Below are positions 51,480 to 61,737 of a stretch of 64,000 nucleotides of DNA, piece by piece. The translations under genes were made by a program, and so were the position numbers. The stretch is from Deinandra increscens subsp. villosa. Its lineage: Eukaryota; Streptophyta; Magnoliopsida; Asterales; Asteraceae. The DNA lies in the NCBI GenBank assembly GCA_039602395.1, contig JBCNJP010000012.1, positions 23,998,396 to 24,062,395 on the forward strand. Reading direction: 5' to 3'. Under the pieces are notes generated by a model. The model saw only the letters and a list, made by a program, of their open reading frames with translations. It searched no databases and was not told the origin of the DNA. Positions within the stretch are counted from its first letter, which is position 1. Each line of letters starts with the position of its first letter.

Positions 51480-51861
51480 GGGCTCCATGACTACACTGCA
51501 TTGTTGGCATCCTTTTCGCCTCAAACCCCGGGTACGGTTTCACCCAAGGATACGGGTACAATGCGTTTTCTCAATTAGCATCCCCTCCGTCTATGTTTCC
51601 ATCACCTCAACAACAATATCAACCCTTTCAACAATGTCAACAATCTCAAGCCTCTCAACCGTGGATCCAGAAGTGAATCCCGAAACACACGAAGTATCTG
51701 GGGGGTGTCAAAACCAAGAAGGCGGTCTCACAAGAAGGTCACGCCGATGCGAGAGAAGAATATTGTTCAAAGGTGGGGACCAAGATGTGGAATCTTCGTT
51801 AGCTCGAGCTTGGTTTGATGTGTCGGAGGACCCCATTGTTGGTAATATTCTACTCATTTAA
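51480..51861 (+). pseudogene. Harbinger ORF1-like (Myb/SANT) relic, copy 2
   Basis: Reads GYGYNAFSQLASPPSMFPSP and Gln/Tyr-rich QQQYQPFQQCQQSQASQPW in one frame. A shifted frame then carries SLARAWFDVSEDPIVGN. A TGA follows the Gln-rich part. Same interpretation as copy 1; better preserved at its 5' end. Confidence 0.6.
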
Positions 51862-51884
51862 ATTTAAAGCTTACTATTTTTAAA

Positions 51885-52128
51885 TTGGATTTTAATAATC
51901 CCAAATTTCACCTATTAGACGTGATTAATCCCACATTTCGAAATGTTTCTCACCGAGCCCAAGTTTCAAACTAGTTTCTCTCATTGATCCCAAACTTAAC
52001 ATTGTTAGGGATCCGTTAGTTTGGGATCAATGAGAGAAAATGGTTTGAAACTTGGGTTTGATGAGAAACATTTTGAAAGGTGGGATTGATCTCGTACAAT
52101 AGGTGAAACTTGGATTATTAAAATCCAA
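51885..52128. mobile_element. Foldback MITE, copy 2
   Basis: About 244 bp, same position within the tandem unit as copy 1, so it was amplified with the unit and not inserted twice. Confidence 0.85.
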
Positions 52129-52290
52129 TTTCCCAATTAAAAAGAATAATAATTGTGTAATGATTAGGAGGGGCTCCATGACTACACTGCATTGTTGGCA
52201 TCCTCTTCGCCTCAGACCCCGGGTACGGTTTCACCTAAGGATACGGGTACAATGCGTTTTCTCAATTAGCATCCCCTCCGTCTCTGTTTC

Positions 52291-52687
52291 TGTTGGGCTA
52301 TACATTGTGAGGCATGATCATTAGACATGTGGGCTTGCATTTACATGGGCTTAATCAATGTTTACGGTTTTGGGCTTCTTGGGCCGGTTTCCTTAATGGG
52401 TTTATGATTCTAGCTAGGTTAATTGTAAGGGTAGTATAAATACCCATTAGTTTATGATTGTAGCTAGCTTTTGGTTTACGATTTTCTTGTTCTTATTTGT
52501 ATTTCCGATCGTTAACACTTGTTAATGGAAGTTTGATTCGTTTTCATTGAAGATTTGATTGTTTTGCTTTGTCTTCATCTCATATCAAGTGTATTTCATC
52601 ATCTTCTAGTCGAATCATTCACAAACTAGGTTTCCGCACTTGTTTGTGATAAAGATATCATGAACTATTGTTTTTTCGGGACCAACA
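52291..52687 (+). repeat. 5' LTR of D1
   Basis: TGTTGGGCTATACATTGTG...TTTCGGGACCAACA, 397 bp. TATA (GTATAAATACCC) at about 52434. Contains GTTTACGA-type motifs (about 52360, 52473). Confidence 0.85.
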
Positions 52688-52688
52688 A

Positions 52689-52705
52689 TTGGTATTAGAG
52701 CTAAG
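52689..52705 (+). promoter_or_regulatory. Primer-binding site of D1, two mismatches
   Basis: TTGGTATTAGAGCTAAG, compared with TTGGTATCAGAGCCAAG in B1 and B2. Confidence 0.85.
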
Positions 52706-52794
52706 AATCATCTGATTCGAGGTTCCACGATATTAGATTCGAGTGTTTGGCTGGAAAAAGTGGAAGTTCGCTAAAATTTCTGGGCTGTTCTTAG

Positions 52795-53105
52795 TGTTTA
52801 CGGCATCTTCAAGCATTTACGATCGTTGTTCTTCATTAGATTTGTGTTTACGAGCTGGAAATTGGTGTTTACGACTTCAAGTTTTGATTTTTGGAGGTTT
52901 ACGATCACGCAATAGGGGTTTACGAGTTCAAGTTCAAAACTTTGGGTGTTCGCGATCTTGTTTATGACCTGGAGTAGTTCACGACTGAGATTACGATCGG
53001 AATTGGGTTCACGACCCGGAGTAGTTCACAACTGAGATTACGATCGGAATCGTGTTCTCGATCGGCTAGGCTGTCAAAATCGTAAACTATTGATTATGAT
53101 CGAAA
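52795..53105 (+). repeat. Leader array of GTTTACGA motifs (D1)
   Basis: About 14 copies of TTTACGA(C/T), TTCACGAC or ATTACGATCGG before the gag ATG. Same core as in B1 and B2. Confidence 0.85.
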
Positions 53106-53149
53106 ACTCTTTTTAGACTCCCTTTTCTTAAGTTTCCTAAGCTTTCATC

Positions 53150-54405
53150 ATGGACTTTGAACCTAGTATGTATCAAAAACTAGACTTTGAGATTGGATCG
53201 ACCACCCGTCCTCCCAGACTCACATCTGCTGACAACTTTCTTGAATGGAGATACAAATTTCAAAATCATTTGAAAAGTGTTGACTTGAGACTTTGGAGAT
53301 CATTTGTTAATGGGCCATTCATTCCTACTCACAGTGAAGCAGGAAAAGTTGGGGTGGTGAAAACTGAAGTAGAATACATGGATGATGATTGAGAAAAATG
53401 TAACAAGGACGAGAGAGCAAATGCTATTATGACAATGGCATTGACTCCTGAGATTGCTCAAGGGTTTAAAAAATACAAGACTGCAAAGAAACTCTGGGAT
53501 GCTCTGGTGGTGGCATATGAAGGAAATCCCGATATCAAGGCAAGCCGTAAACAGATACTGAAGCAGAAGTTCAATTTGTTCAATCACATTCAAGGAGATT
53601 CCTTTGAAGCTCAAGTTCAAAGATTTGTGTCCTTAATTGCTGAAATGTCAAGCTACGACGTTGAACCCGGACTGGAGGATAAAAATTTGAAACTCCTGAA
53701 CAGTTTGCCCAAGTACTGGAATACCAACATTTCAATAATCAAAGACAACAACAAGCTAGATGAGTTATCTGTTGATGAGCTAATTAACAAACTGAAGTCA
53801 AAGCTGATTGATGATAAACATAGAGAGCTGAATCATCTAAGTTCACTTAGTATGGCAGGAAAACTTAATCAGGCTCTCTTATCTGAAGAAGTAGGGTCAA
53901 AACAGGTTGAAAGTTCGTCTGCAAGTGATTCGAGTTCAAACACAAAGTCAACTGTATTTGTGGCTCGATCCCAAGCTAATTCTAGTGGAACGGTCAACCC
54001 TGATGAAGCAAATGCTACAAATGATCCCAACTTTGCTCTTGGAATGGGATTTATGAATAGTTATCGTGCTCTTATGTCTGGAACATTGGTACCTACTGAG
54101 ATGTTGTCAGGTGAACTGAACCAGATTAATCCTGAAGATGTGGAAATGCTTGATGTTTTCTGGCAAATGGCAATGACAGTTTTCCGCGCCAAGAAGTTTA
54201 TGGAAAAAACTTGGAAGAATGTGTGGAAGGATCAGGAGGTTTTGATAAGAGCAAGCTCAGATGCTTCAACTGTGATGAGTACGGGCATTTTGCAAGGGAA
54301 TGCACCAAGCCAAAGAAGGAGAAACCAGAAGAAAAGAAAGCTGGAGATGGTAAGGGAAACGCAGAGACAAAGGCTTTAGTTGTGCAAGATTGTGGGGAAT
54401 ATTAA
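53150..54405 (+). pseudogene. gag: D1 gag N-terminal part: capsid domain and first knuckle
   Basis: ATG at 53150 (MDFEPSMYQKLDFEIGSTTR), then RLTSADNFLEWRYKFQNHLK and a TGA at 53390-53392 at a conserved Trp. Frame 53429-54379 continues the UBN2/capsid domain (KLWDALVVAYEGNPDIKASR, LKLLNSLPKYWNTNISIIKD, LSSLSMAGKLNQALLSEE). A one-base shift near 54225 moves to frame 54211-54405 with the knuckle CFNCDEYGHFAREC. B1 and B2 lack this whole region. The role is particle formation and RNA binding. Confidence 0.9.
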
Positions 54406-55540
54406 TGGGCTTCACAGATAAAGGAACTCAGTCTATCTCGTGCTATGATCGCTAAGATGGAGAATGATTCTGAGGAGGAGCATGTGTTTGTGGTCACTGA
54501 GGAGAACTCAGGAGATAAGGAAGAGAACCTGGTTGAAGACAAGGAAGCAATTGCAGCCGTGGTCGACAACACAAAGGTATGTACTAATCCCACTTGTGCA
54601 TGTTTAATTCCTGGCCTTAGACAACTTTGGAAGAATAGTGAGATATAATTATTTGATATGCAATGTTCTAGAAGTTCGTTTAAGGGTAGATGGGAAAAGA
54701 TTGAGGAGAAAGTCAAAGCCCAGAAACTGGATATAGAGAAATACCAAACCGTTGCCTCTCAGAAGTCTGTCCTGTATGACAATGCTAAGTTAGAAATAGC
54801 TAAGCTTAGGAAGCAGGTAGATGAACTTAAACATAAGAACAATGAGATGCAAGTGAAATTTGATGTGAATCAGATGAGAAACAAAAGAATGCTCCAAGCT
54901 GGTAAGGCATTGTCCACCTGCATAACTGAAGTTCGATTTAGTAAGGATAAAGGAGGAATAGGAATTAGCTCATCTGAAAAAAATAAGAATGGTGTTCCCC
55001 AACCTGTGTCTAGAGATATAATAGGTATGATCTATGAGGAGGATCAGGTGGATAGATCTGAATCAGAAATGCATGAAGCAGGACCTCCCATAGATAGTGT
55101 TTTGGTTGGTGTGAAACGCATGACTGAAGAGGAGCTAGAAAATGAGAAACATATGACTTATGGTTTGGGTAATCAGAATAAAACGGTGGCATTCACTTGT
55201 GAACCGGGTCCATCCCAGGAACCATTAAATGATAATGTTAGTTCTTCTGACGTTTTTGTTTCATGTGCAGATGAAGTAAGGATCAAAGATGTTTCTGGGG
55301 AGGATGCCGAATGCTTGAGAGTCAAAGAGTGTCATGAGTCTAGTAGTTTAATTTCTGATTTACCTAAGGACGATGTTCTGGCATCTGTGTCTGAACTTAA
55401 TGCGTCCAAGTCAAAATAATTGGTGTTGTCTATGTCATCAAAGCATGTTTCTAATTCTAATGAAGTAGTTAATGGTTTTAAAATTTGTGTGCCTAACACT
55501 AAATCTGGTCGTGAGTCTAAGCCCAAGGAATTTGTTCCTT
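54406..55540 (+). pseudogene. gag: D1 gag central coiled-coil region
   Basis: Frames 54445-54648 and 54658-55419 are separated by one TAA. Motifs: CTNPTCACLIPGLRQLWKN, SSFKGRWEKIEEKVKAQKLD, a heptad segment (LEIAKLRKQVDELKHKNNEM) and VSRDIIGMIYEEDQVDRSES. It then reads RMTEEELENEKHMTYGLG. This aligns block by block with the start of the B1 and B2 gag. A TAA near 55419 and a frameshift near 55545 lead into the next segment. Confidence 0.88.
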
Positions 55541-55550
55541 ATCCCAGGTT

Positions 55551-56420
55551 GTGTCTACTTTTAACAGAACGAACAAATCAAAATCGGAACAAGTTTGTTT
55601 AATTATGCAACCTGAAAAAGTTCCAAAACATTTAATACACAAATGGGATGATAAGCCTGAATGGAAGTCGTCTTACCCAAGGCGTTTGTATGTCTGTAGT
55701 CATGTGAATGGGCCTAAACTTATGAATTGTTTTCATTGTGGAAAACAAGGGCATTTCGCTGTAAATTGTCTGAATAGACCTTATCAACCATACTATCCGC
55801 AAAACCCACAGACTAGTATGTTGCAGAAAATGATGACAGGTGGAAATAAAAATAAAAAACAACAAGCTTTGTCTCAGGGGAAGCAGAGTTCAAAACCAAT
55901 GAAGACTCAACAGTCTAAGGTTTTTAAATCAAAAGCTCTGGTGACAAAGCCTGTTGACGAAAATTGGAATGTGGCCAAAACTCCAAAACCAACTTACAAA
56001 CCTAAAGGAGTTTACCAAAGAAATGATAAGATGAAACCAGAACTTGTTGAGAAACAGGTGCCTAAAACAAAAAGGATTTCTCAACCTAAAGGTAAAACAA
56101 AGGTTAAGAAACAGATTTCTAAATCAAAAGAGGTTTCTCAAACAAAACAAGTTGTTCAAAAAAAATTGAAACGTGAGTTGACACCTGTCAAGGAACCTGC
56201 AGGTAAAAAGGTCACATCTCCACAGAAGAAACCTGCAACTGTAAATAATTCAAACAATGTGTCAAAACCACAGAAACACACTTTTTGGAAACCAAAGTCA
56301 ACACTCAAAGTTTGAGTGTAACTGAATCAAAATCAGGAATGTCTCTTAAATTAGTCAACTACATTGACTCCAAGGGCGTGCCCAGATCTGTTATGGCCTG
56401 GGTACCCGACTCTAATTGAT
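55551..56420 (+). pseudogene. gag: D1 gag C-terminal part, second knuckle, conserved terminus
   Basis: Frame 55551-56315 contains the knuckle CFHCGKQGHFAVNC and PYQPYYPQNPQ. A very basic tail with KTKVKKQISKSKEVSQTKQ-type repeats follows, then FWKPKSTLKV. A frameshift near 56315 leads to IDSKGVPRSVMAWVPDSN-stop (TGA at 56418-56420), the gag terminus shared by B1, B2 and C1. Confidence 0.88.
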
Positions 56421-56435
56421 CTTTGATTCATGTAG

Positions 56436-56804
56436 GGACAACCAAGAAGAACTGTCAACAATCTCTGGTACGTTGATAGTGGTTGCTCCCGACATATGAC
56501 CGGAGACTTATCACTTCTGGAAGAGGTTTAAGATTTCAATGGAGGAGGTGTTTCATTTACTGGTGGAGTAGGTGGCAATATCAACAAGAAAGGTGTGGTG
56601 AAGGATGACAGTTTGACGTTCTCTGATGTGCATTATGTGGAGGAGTTGTCACATAGCCTGCTCAGTGTTTCGCAGATTTGTGATCGAGAATATTCTGTTT
56701 TGTTCAATAACATGGAATGTATTATTCTCAAGCCTGGAATCAAGATTCCTGAAGAGTCTGTCTTGATGCGTACACCAAGATGAGGAAATTATTATCTTCT
56801 TAAC
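56436..56804 (+). pseudogene. pol: D1 protease
   Basis: Pol is in a different frame from gag. After GATTCATGTAGGGACAACC it reads RRTVNNLWYVDSGCSRHMTG, the copia protease active site. A TAA near 56529, a TGA near 56781 and an open part at 56595-56783 (SDVHYVEELSHSLLSVSQIC) follow. The position where C1 has ATGCAG reads ATGTAG here. Confidence 0.88.
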
Positions 56805-58583
56805 ATGGGTAATCCTCCGTCTTTTGATGTGGCCTGTCTTATTTCTAAGCAGAATGAAAATCTGGCATTATTATTGCATCGTCGTCTAGGACATGCCAAC
56901 ATGAAGAACCTGACCAAACTGGCAAAGGGAGAGCATGTTAGAAACCTCCCTATCAAGGACTTCACGTCAGTTGAGAAGTGTGTTGCATGTGCTAAGGGGA
57001 AGCAGCACAAGTTACCACATCGTTCTAAAAGGACAAACTCTATTTCGTCAGTGTTGCAACTACTTCATATGGATCTCTTCGGCCCAATGCAAGTACAAAG
57101 TATCAGCAAGTTCTCATATTGTTTGGTGATAGTGGATGACTTCTCTCGGTTTACTTGGGTTTTCTTTTTGTCAAACAAGCATGAAACTCCAGCACTTGTG
57201 AAACAGATTGTTACTCTCATAGAGAATCAGATGAACAAGAAAGTGAAGGCAATAAGATCAGACAACGGAACAAAGTTTAAGAATGCTGAATTGAATATGT
57301 TTTGTGGAGAGAAAGGTATAGAAAGGCAATACAGTGCACCGTACTCACCTCAACAGAATGGTGTTGCTGAAAGAAGAAACATAACACTCATTGAAGCTGC
57401 AAGAACTATGTTGTGTGAAGCAAGATTGCCAATTTTCTTTTGGGCTGAAGCAGTGAACACTGCTTGTTATGTGCAAAATCGGGTACTTTTGAACAAGCGG
57501 CATGAGAAGACGCCTTATGAGATTATTTATGGAGAGAAACCAAAGGTGGGGTACTTTAAGTCATTCGGGTGTCCTTGCACAGTTCTAATTCAATCTGATG
57601 TGGGGAAATTCGAAGCAAAGGCTGATGAATGCTACTTTGTTGGGTATTCTATAAATAGTGTTTATCGAGTCTACAACAAAACCACCAAAGTGATAATTGA
57701 GGCATTCAATGTTGACTGGTTCGAAGACAATCCTACTGATGCTGGAAATGGGCCAGACTTGATCTTTGATTATGGGTCATTGTTTGAAGGTTTCAATTTC
57801 TCAAATATGTTTCATAGTCTGGGAGAAGAAAAAGACATTATTGCTCCAACTCCTCAAGCAAGGCCGCCTGTGGAAAATGTTAGTGACAATGTATCAGCAG
57901 CAGCTCCTAAGGATGATAATGTGGATGTTCCAGAATCTTCAGGAACTCATGATGATCAGAAGGAGACAGAAACCCAAGGTATGTATGATAATATTAATGA
58001 TACTAACCTGCCTGTATCTATTTCAGTACCAGATGTTCAAGCAACAAGAATCAACAGAGATCATCCTCTTAGCAATGTGGTTGGACCAGTCTCAGCAGGT
58101 GTCACTACTAGAAGCCGCATGGGTGATATCAACTCCTGCATGTTCTTATGTTTTATCTCCCATATAGAGCCTCCAAATGTGATGGTAGCACTTAAAGATC
58201 CGAGTTGGATGCAGGCTATGCACGATGAATTGAATCAATTTTCAAAATTAGGAGTGTGGCATCTAGTGAAAAGACCAGAAAATAAGAAGGTTATACCCAC
58301 AAGATGGTTGTATAAGAACAAGAAAGATGATACGGGTGTAATTATGAGGAACAAAGCCAGGTTGATTGTTCAAGGTCATAGACAGGTTTACGGGATTGAT
58401 TATGATGAGGTGTATGCACCGGTGGCTAGATTGGAAGCAATTCGAATATTCCTTGCAGTAGCAACGTATCTTAACTTCACAGTGCATCAGATGGATGTAA
58501 AGACAGTTTTTCTTTATGCTGAAATGAATGAAGAGGTCTATGTGGCTCAACCGCCAGGATTTGTGGATGAGGAACATCTCTAG
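56805..58583 (+). CDS. pol: D1 GAG-pre-integrase, integrase and start of reverse transcriptase
   Basis: 592 open codons, the longest in the window. HHCC: HRRLGHANMKNLTKLAKG ... CVACAKGKQHK (residues about 26-68). DDE core: D in CLVIVDDFSRFTWVFFL (about 110), D in IRSDNGTKFKN (about 160) and E in QQNGVAERRNITLIEA (about 196). Integrase C-terminus: DECYFVGYSINSVYRVYNKT. Then comes an acidic linker (about 340-420) and RT blocks ALKDPSWMQAMHDELNQF, YDEVYAPVARLEAIRIF and MDVKTVFLYAEMNEEVYVAQ. It ends at a small deletion/frameshift at about 58580. The first codon is an in-frame Met within pol, not a natural start. Confidence 0.95.
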   Translation: MGNPPSFDVACLISKQNENLALLLHRRLGHANMKNLTKLAKGEHVRNLPIKDFTSVEKCVACAKGKQHKLPHRSKRTNSISSVLQLLHMDLFGPMQVQSISKFSYCLVIVDDFSRFTWVFFLSNKHETPALVKQIVTLIENQMNKKVKAIRSDNGTKFKNAELNMFCGEKGIERQYSAPYSPQQNGVAERRNITLIEAARTMLCEARLPIFFWAEAVNTACYVQNRVLLNKRHEKTPYEIIYGEKPKVGYFKSFGCPCTVLIQSDVGKFEAKADECYFVGYSINSVYRVYNKTTKVIIEAFNVDWFEDNPTDAGNGPDLIFDYGSLFEGFNFSNMFHSLGEEKDIIAPTPQARPPVENVSDNVSAAAPKDDNVDVPESSGTHDDQKETETQGMYDNINDTNLPVSISVPDVQATRINRDHPLSNVVGPVSAGVTTRSRMGDINSCMFLCFISHIEPPNVMVALKDPSWMQAMHDELNQFSKLGVWHLVKRPENKKVIPTRWLYKNKKDDTGVIMRNKARLIVQGHRQVYGIDYDEVYAPVARLEAIRIFLAVATYLNFTVHQMDVKTVFLYAEMNEEVYVAQPPGFVDEEHL

Positions 58584-59690
58584 ATAGAGCTTTATACGGT
58601 TTACATCAAACTCCACGCACGTGGTATGAGACTCTATCAAAGCATTTGGTGGAGAATGGTTATACAAGAGAAGTGGTTGATCAAACCTTGTTCAGAAAGA
58701 AGGTGAAAAATGACATCATTATGGTGTAAGTTTATGTGGATGACATCATCTATGGGTCGACAAATAAAGAGTTATGCACCGAATTTGAGGATATCATGAG
58801 GAAGAATTTGAAATGAGTGATCAAGGGGAGATGAGCTTTTTCTTGGCGTTGCAAGTTAAACAAGATGAATCTGGGATACTCATTCATCAAGCAAAATATG
58901 TGAATGAAATTATGGAAAAGTATAAGATGCAGGATTCCAAGCCCATCTCTACTCCCATGGCATCCTGGCCTCTACTGACAGCAGATGCAGATGGGGAATC
59001 AGTGAGTGAATTCATGTATCGTTCAATGATCGAATCACTCATGTATTTGACAGCAAGCAGGCCAGATATCATGTTTGCAGTGTGTGTGTGTGTGCACGTT
59101 ACCAGGCTAATCCTAAACTTTCTCACTTAGCTGCTATTAAACGTATCTTTAGATATCTAAAGGGCAGGCCTCGGCTTGGGTTTTGGTACCCTAAGAGTAC
59201 TAATTTCCAATTATTTGCATTTACTAACAGCGATTATGGAGGCAGTGATCTTGACAGGAAATCTACAACTGGTGGGTGTCAATATTTAGGAGACAGACTC
59301 ATCTCATTGCAGAGCAAGAAGCAACATACCGTTTCCAAGTCAACTGCAGAAGCTGAATATGTGGCAGCTTCAGCTGGATGCTCGCAGGTAGTATGGATTC
59401 AGAATCAGCTAACTAACTACGGTATGGAATTCCTTAATACTCCAAATTTTTGTGATAATGCTGCTACTCTGTAAATTGTCAAGAATCCTGTTCAACATTC
59501 CAAAACAAAGCACATAGATATCAAGGTACATTTCATTCATGATTGCTATGATAGGAAGTTGATTCAGCTCGAAAAGGTAAACTCCGATCAAAATGTTTCT
59601 GACCTTTTCACAAAACCCCTTCCTCGTCAAAATTTTGAAATGTGTGTTGAAGGCCTAAGGATGATTTCCTTCGAGGAATGATCTGATCAA
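58584..59690 (+). pseudogene. pol: D1 reverse transcriptase end and RNase H
   Basis: After the break the frame reads RALYGLHQTPRTWYETLSKH, and the catalytic YVDDIIYGST is preceded by a TAA. Frame 58813-59130 has SDQGEMSFFLALQVKQDESG and YLTASRPDIMFAV. Frame 59082-59474 has ARYQANPKLSHLAAIKRIF and the RNase H blocks DLDRKSTTGGCQYLGDRL and VSKSTAEAEYVAASAGCSQV. A TAA at 59472-59474 precedes the C-terminal KTKHIDIKVHFIHD and DLFTKPLPRQNF. Typical copia, with at least four breaks. A (GT)n run near 59081-59094 lies at one frameshift. Confidence 0.92.
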
Positions 59691-59919
59691 ACTGTTTGTA
59701 CATAGTTTTGTTCTTATTTTTGCTTTGGTATTATTTTGAATTTCTTTTGGTTTATTCAACTAAAAATAGGGTGTTTATATCTCAAAAGCCTCATAAAAAC
59801 AGGGGAAGAAATGTTATAGTTTCAGAAAATCTAAAAATCTGTTTGAGGTTTTTATGAAGTCTTTTGTGTCTGTCTTGAGTTGGTAGGAAGTGATATAAAT
59901 GTCCAAGACAATCGGAGAC

Positions 59920-60570
59920 TGATACGTGTAAAGCAGAAGTGAAAGACTGCTCAAAGATGATGTGACGGTAAGCTCAACCAAAAACTATGATCATCAATGT
60001 AAGTGCAGTAAACCTAAATCCTATATATGTTTAGTTTCCCATCCTAGTTTACATGGTTTAAAAAAACTGAGTCCCAGCAAAAATGGGTTGAGAGTGGTAA
60101 CTACCTCGTATTCACTCTCTTACACGCCATGTTTCTGCTGTTATGACAACACCGTAGAAAAGAAAAAGAAAAATGAAAAGAAAAAGAAAGAAAAAGAAAG
60201 AAAAAGAAAAATGAAAAGAAAAAGAAAAGATAATAAAATAATCATTTTGTTTGGTCTTCTTTGCGTGCTTATACAGCCGACCTGATCACCAACTGATGAT
60301 TAATGAAATAAGTGGTAGTAATAACGGTGCTGCATGGTTCCTCAAGTTGGGGGTTTGTGAATCCTCAATAAACTATGAGGTTGGGTAGATTTTGCTATGT
60401 ACAATTGGGTGTGGGGACGATTAAATATGACGGTAACATTGTACCATAATCATGCATTTCAAAATGACTGAATGTGAGTTTATGCGGTAAAATATATTGG
60501 TAATTATCTAGAGCGTCGAGTAACGAAAGCTGAAAAGGGTTCCTCAGTCAAAGATAAGTCCGGTATGATC
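59920..60570 (+). other. Conserved non-coding block shared by D1, B1 and B2
   Basis: GTGTAAAGC(A/G)GAAGTGAAAG, then AACTGAGTCCCAGCAAAAA, GGGTTGAGAGTGGTAA, a polypurine GAAAAAGAAAAG run (about 60156-60230), TCTTTGCGTGCTTAT, TGGTTCCTCAAGTTGGGGG and AAAAGGGTTCCTCAGTCA, all in the same order as B2 43109-43760 and, inverted, B1 about 15866-15226. No conserved reading frame. Confidence 0.85.
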
Positions 60571-60864
60571 CATGAAAATCATCAGCTTCAAGGCAAGTAA
60601 ATATTTAAATTCTGTATTAGGTTATCTTTGATTTTATGTTCTTATGTATTACTAAGTTTCTGACTGATAAATTTTTTTTTTTTTTATGATCAAGATCAGG
60701 TTCTCGGGGTATGAGTCTGAGGGGAAGTTTTAGTTCTCAAAATTTCAAAATTAACATTTTTTTCAAGTGATTTATCGTTTAAATGAGGTTTGGGAACATT
60801 TGAAATGTTTTGAAAACTTGAGGGGGGATTTATGAAATTTTTTCTTAACAAAACCCCTAAAAAC

Positions 60865-61570
60865 TCTCACATTTACGATCCTAAACTCTCTCGGCGTTTA
60901 CGATTTCCTCCCCCTTCCTCTCTGTGTTTACGATTCCATCATCTGAAACCCTATCCGTTGCCCTCCTCACCGGAAAACCAAAATCGGTCACCTCTGACCG
61001 TTCTCGGTTGAAATCGAGTGCTCCATCGCCTTCGCCTTCACATTCCGACCGTAAAACACCCATCTATCAACCCGTTCCTCTTCGATTCTTCAATTTTCTC
61101 ACAGTTTTTTGTTTGTTCTCTTCTCACGGTTGCACCTCTTATTTTTCTTTAAGTTTCTCGTCGATTACTCGAGACTGGAAACCGTTTTTGTGTCGGTTGT
61201 AGTTAAAAGGTAGTGCTTGATGTTCATTTTACACCAATATTGGCTTCTGATGTGTTTATGAAGATTTGCAGGTTCATCCATGGCGGATTTGGGTGTTTAC
61301 GATCGTCGACATGAAGAAGGCGACTATTTGGTGTTTACGATGACGTTTACGATTAGTCCATGTTTACGATTGAGGGTGTTTCCGTTCAGATGACGTTTAC
61401 GATTAGTCCATGTTTACGATTGAGGGTGTTTCCGATCGGAAGATGTTTACGACTTCATGTGTTTCCGAACAAATGATGTTTAGTTTACAATTGGACCCTA
61501 TTTTGGACTTTACTTGACCCTATCGTGAACCCAAAATCGAATCGTAAACCCGTTAAGATCTGGACTTAGA
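60865..61570 (+). repeat. Second GTTTACGA array, before the third ORF (D1)
   Basis: More than 15 copies of (G/A)TTTACGAT or GTTTCCGATC, including a direct duplication of about 50 bp (GACGTTTACGATTAGTCCAT...GAGGGTGTTTCC at about 61343 and 61394). Same motif as the leader at 52795-53105. Confidence 0.85.
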
Positions 61571-61737
61571 ATCATAAACAGTCAGATAATCATAAAATGG
61601 TTTTAAAATTTCATCAAACTTAATTTTTTTAAGTTAATATTGAACATTTTTTTTAAGAGTGTGTTTTATTAATCCTTGGAACAAAATCTAATTCTTTTCA
61701 AGGTTTCAGTTGAAAGATTAGAACCTAAAAGAATAAT

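Larger units (their letters stand above)
50861..52290 (+). repeat. Tandem repeat of about 690 bp, three partial-to-full copies
   Basis: Copy 1 about 50861-51444, copy 2 about 51445-52134, copy 3 from 52135 until cut by D1 at 52290. Each holds a CAACAATATCAACAA-rich coding relic and a foldback MITE. Corresponding points are 684-690 bases apart. Confidence 0.85.
59691..61737 (+). other. D1 spacer between pol and third ORF
   Basis: 2 kb without a supportable gene. It holds the conserved non-coding block shared with B1 and B2 (next entry) and a second array of GTTTACGA motifs (60865-61570). Confidence 0.8.
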
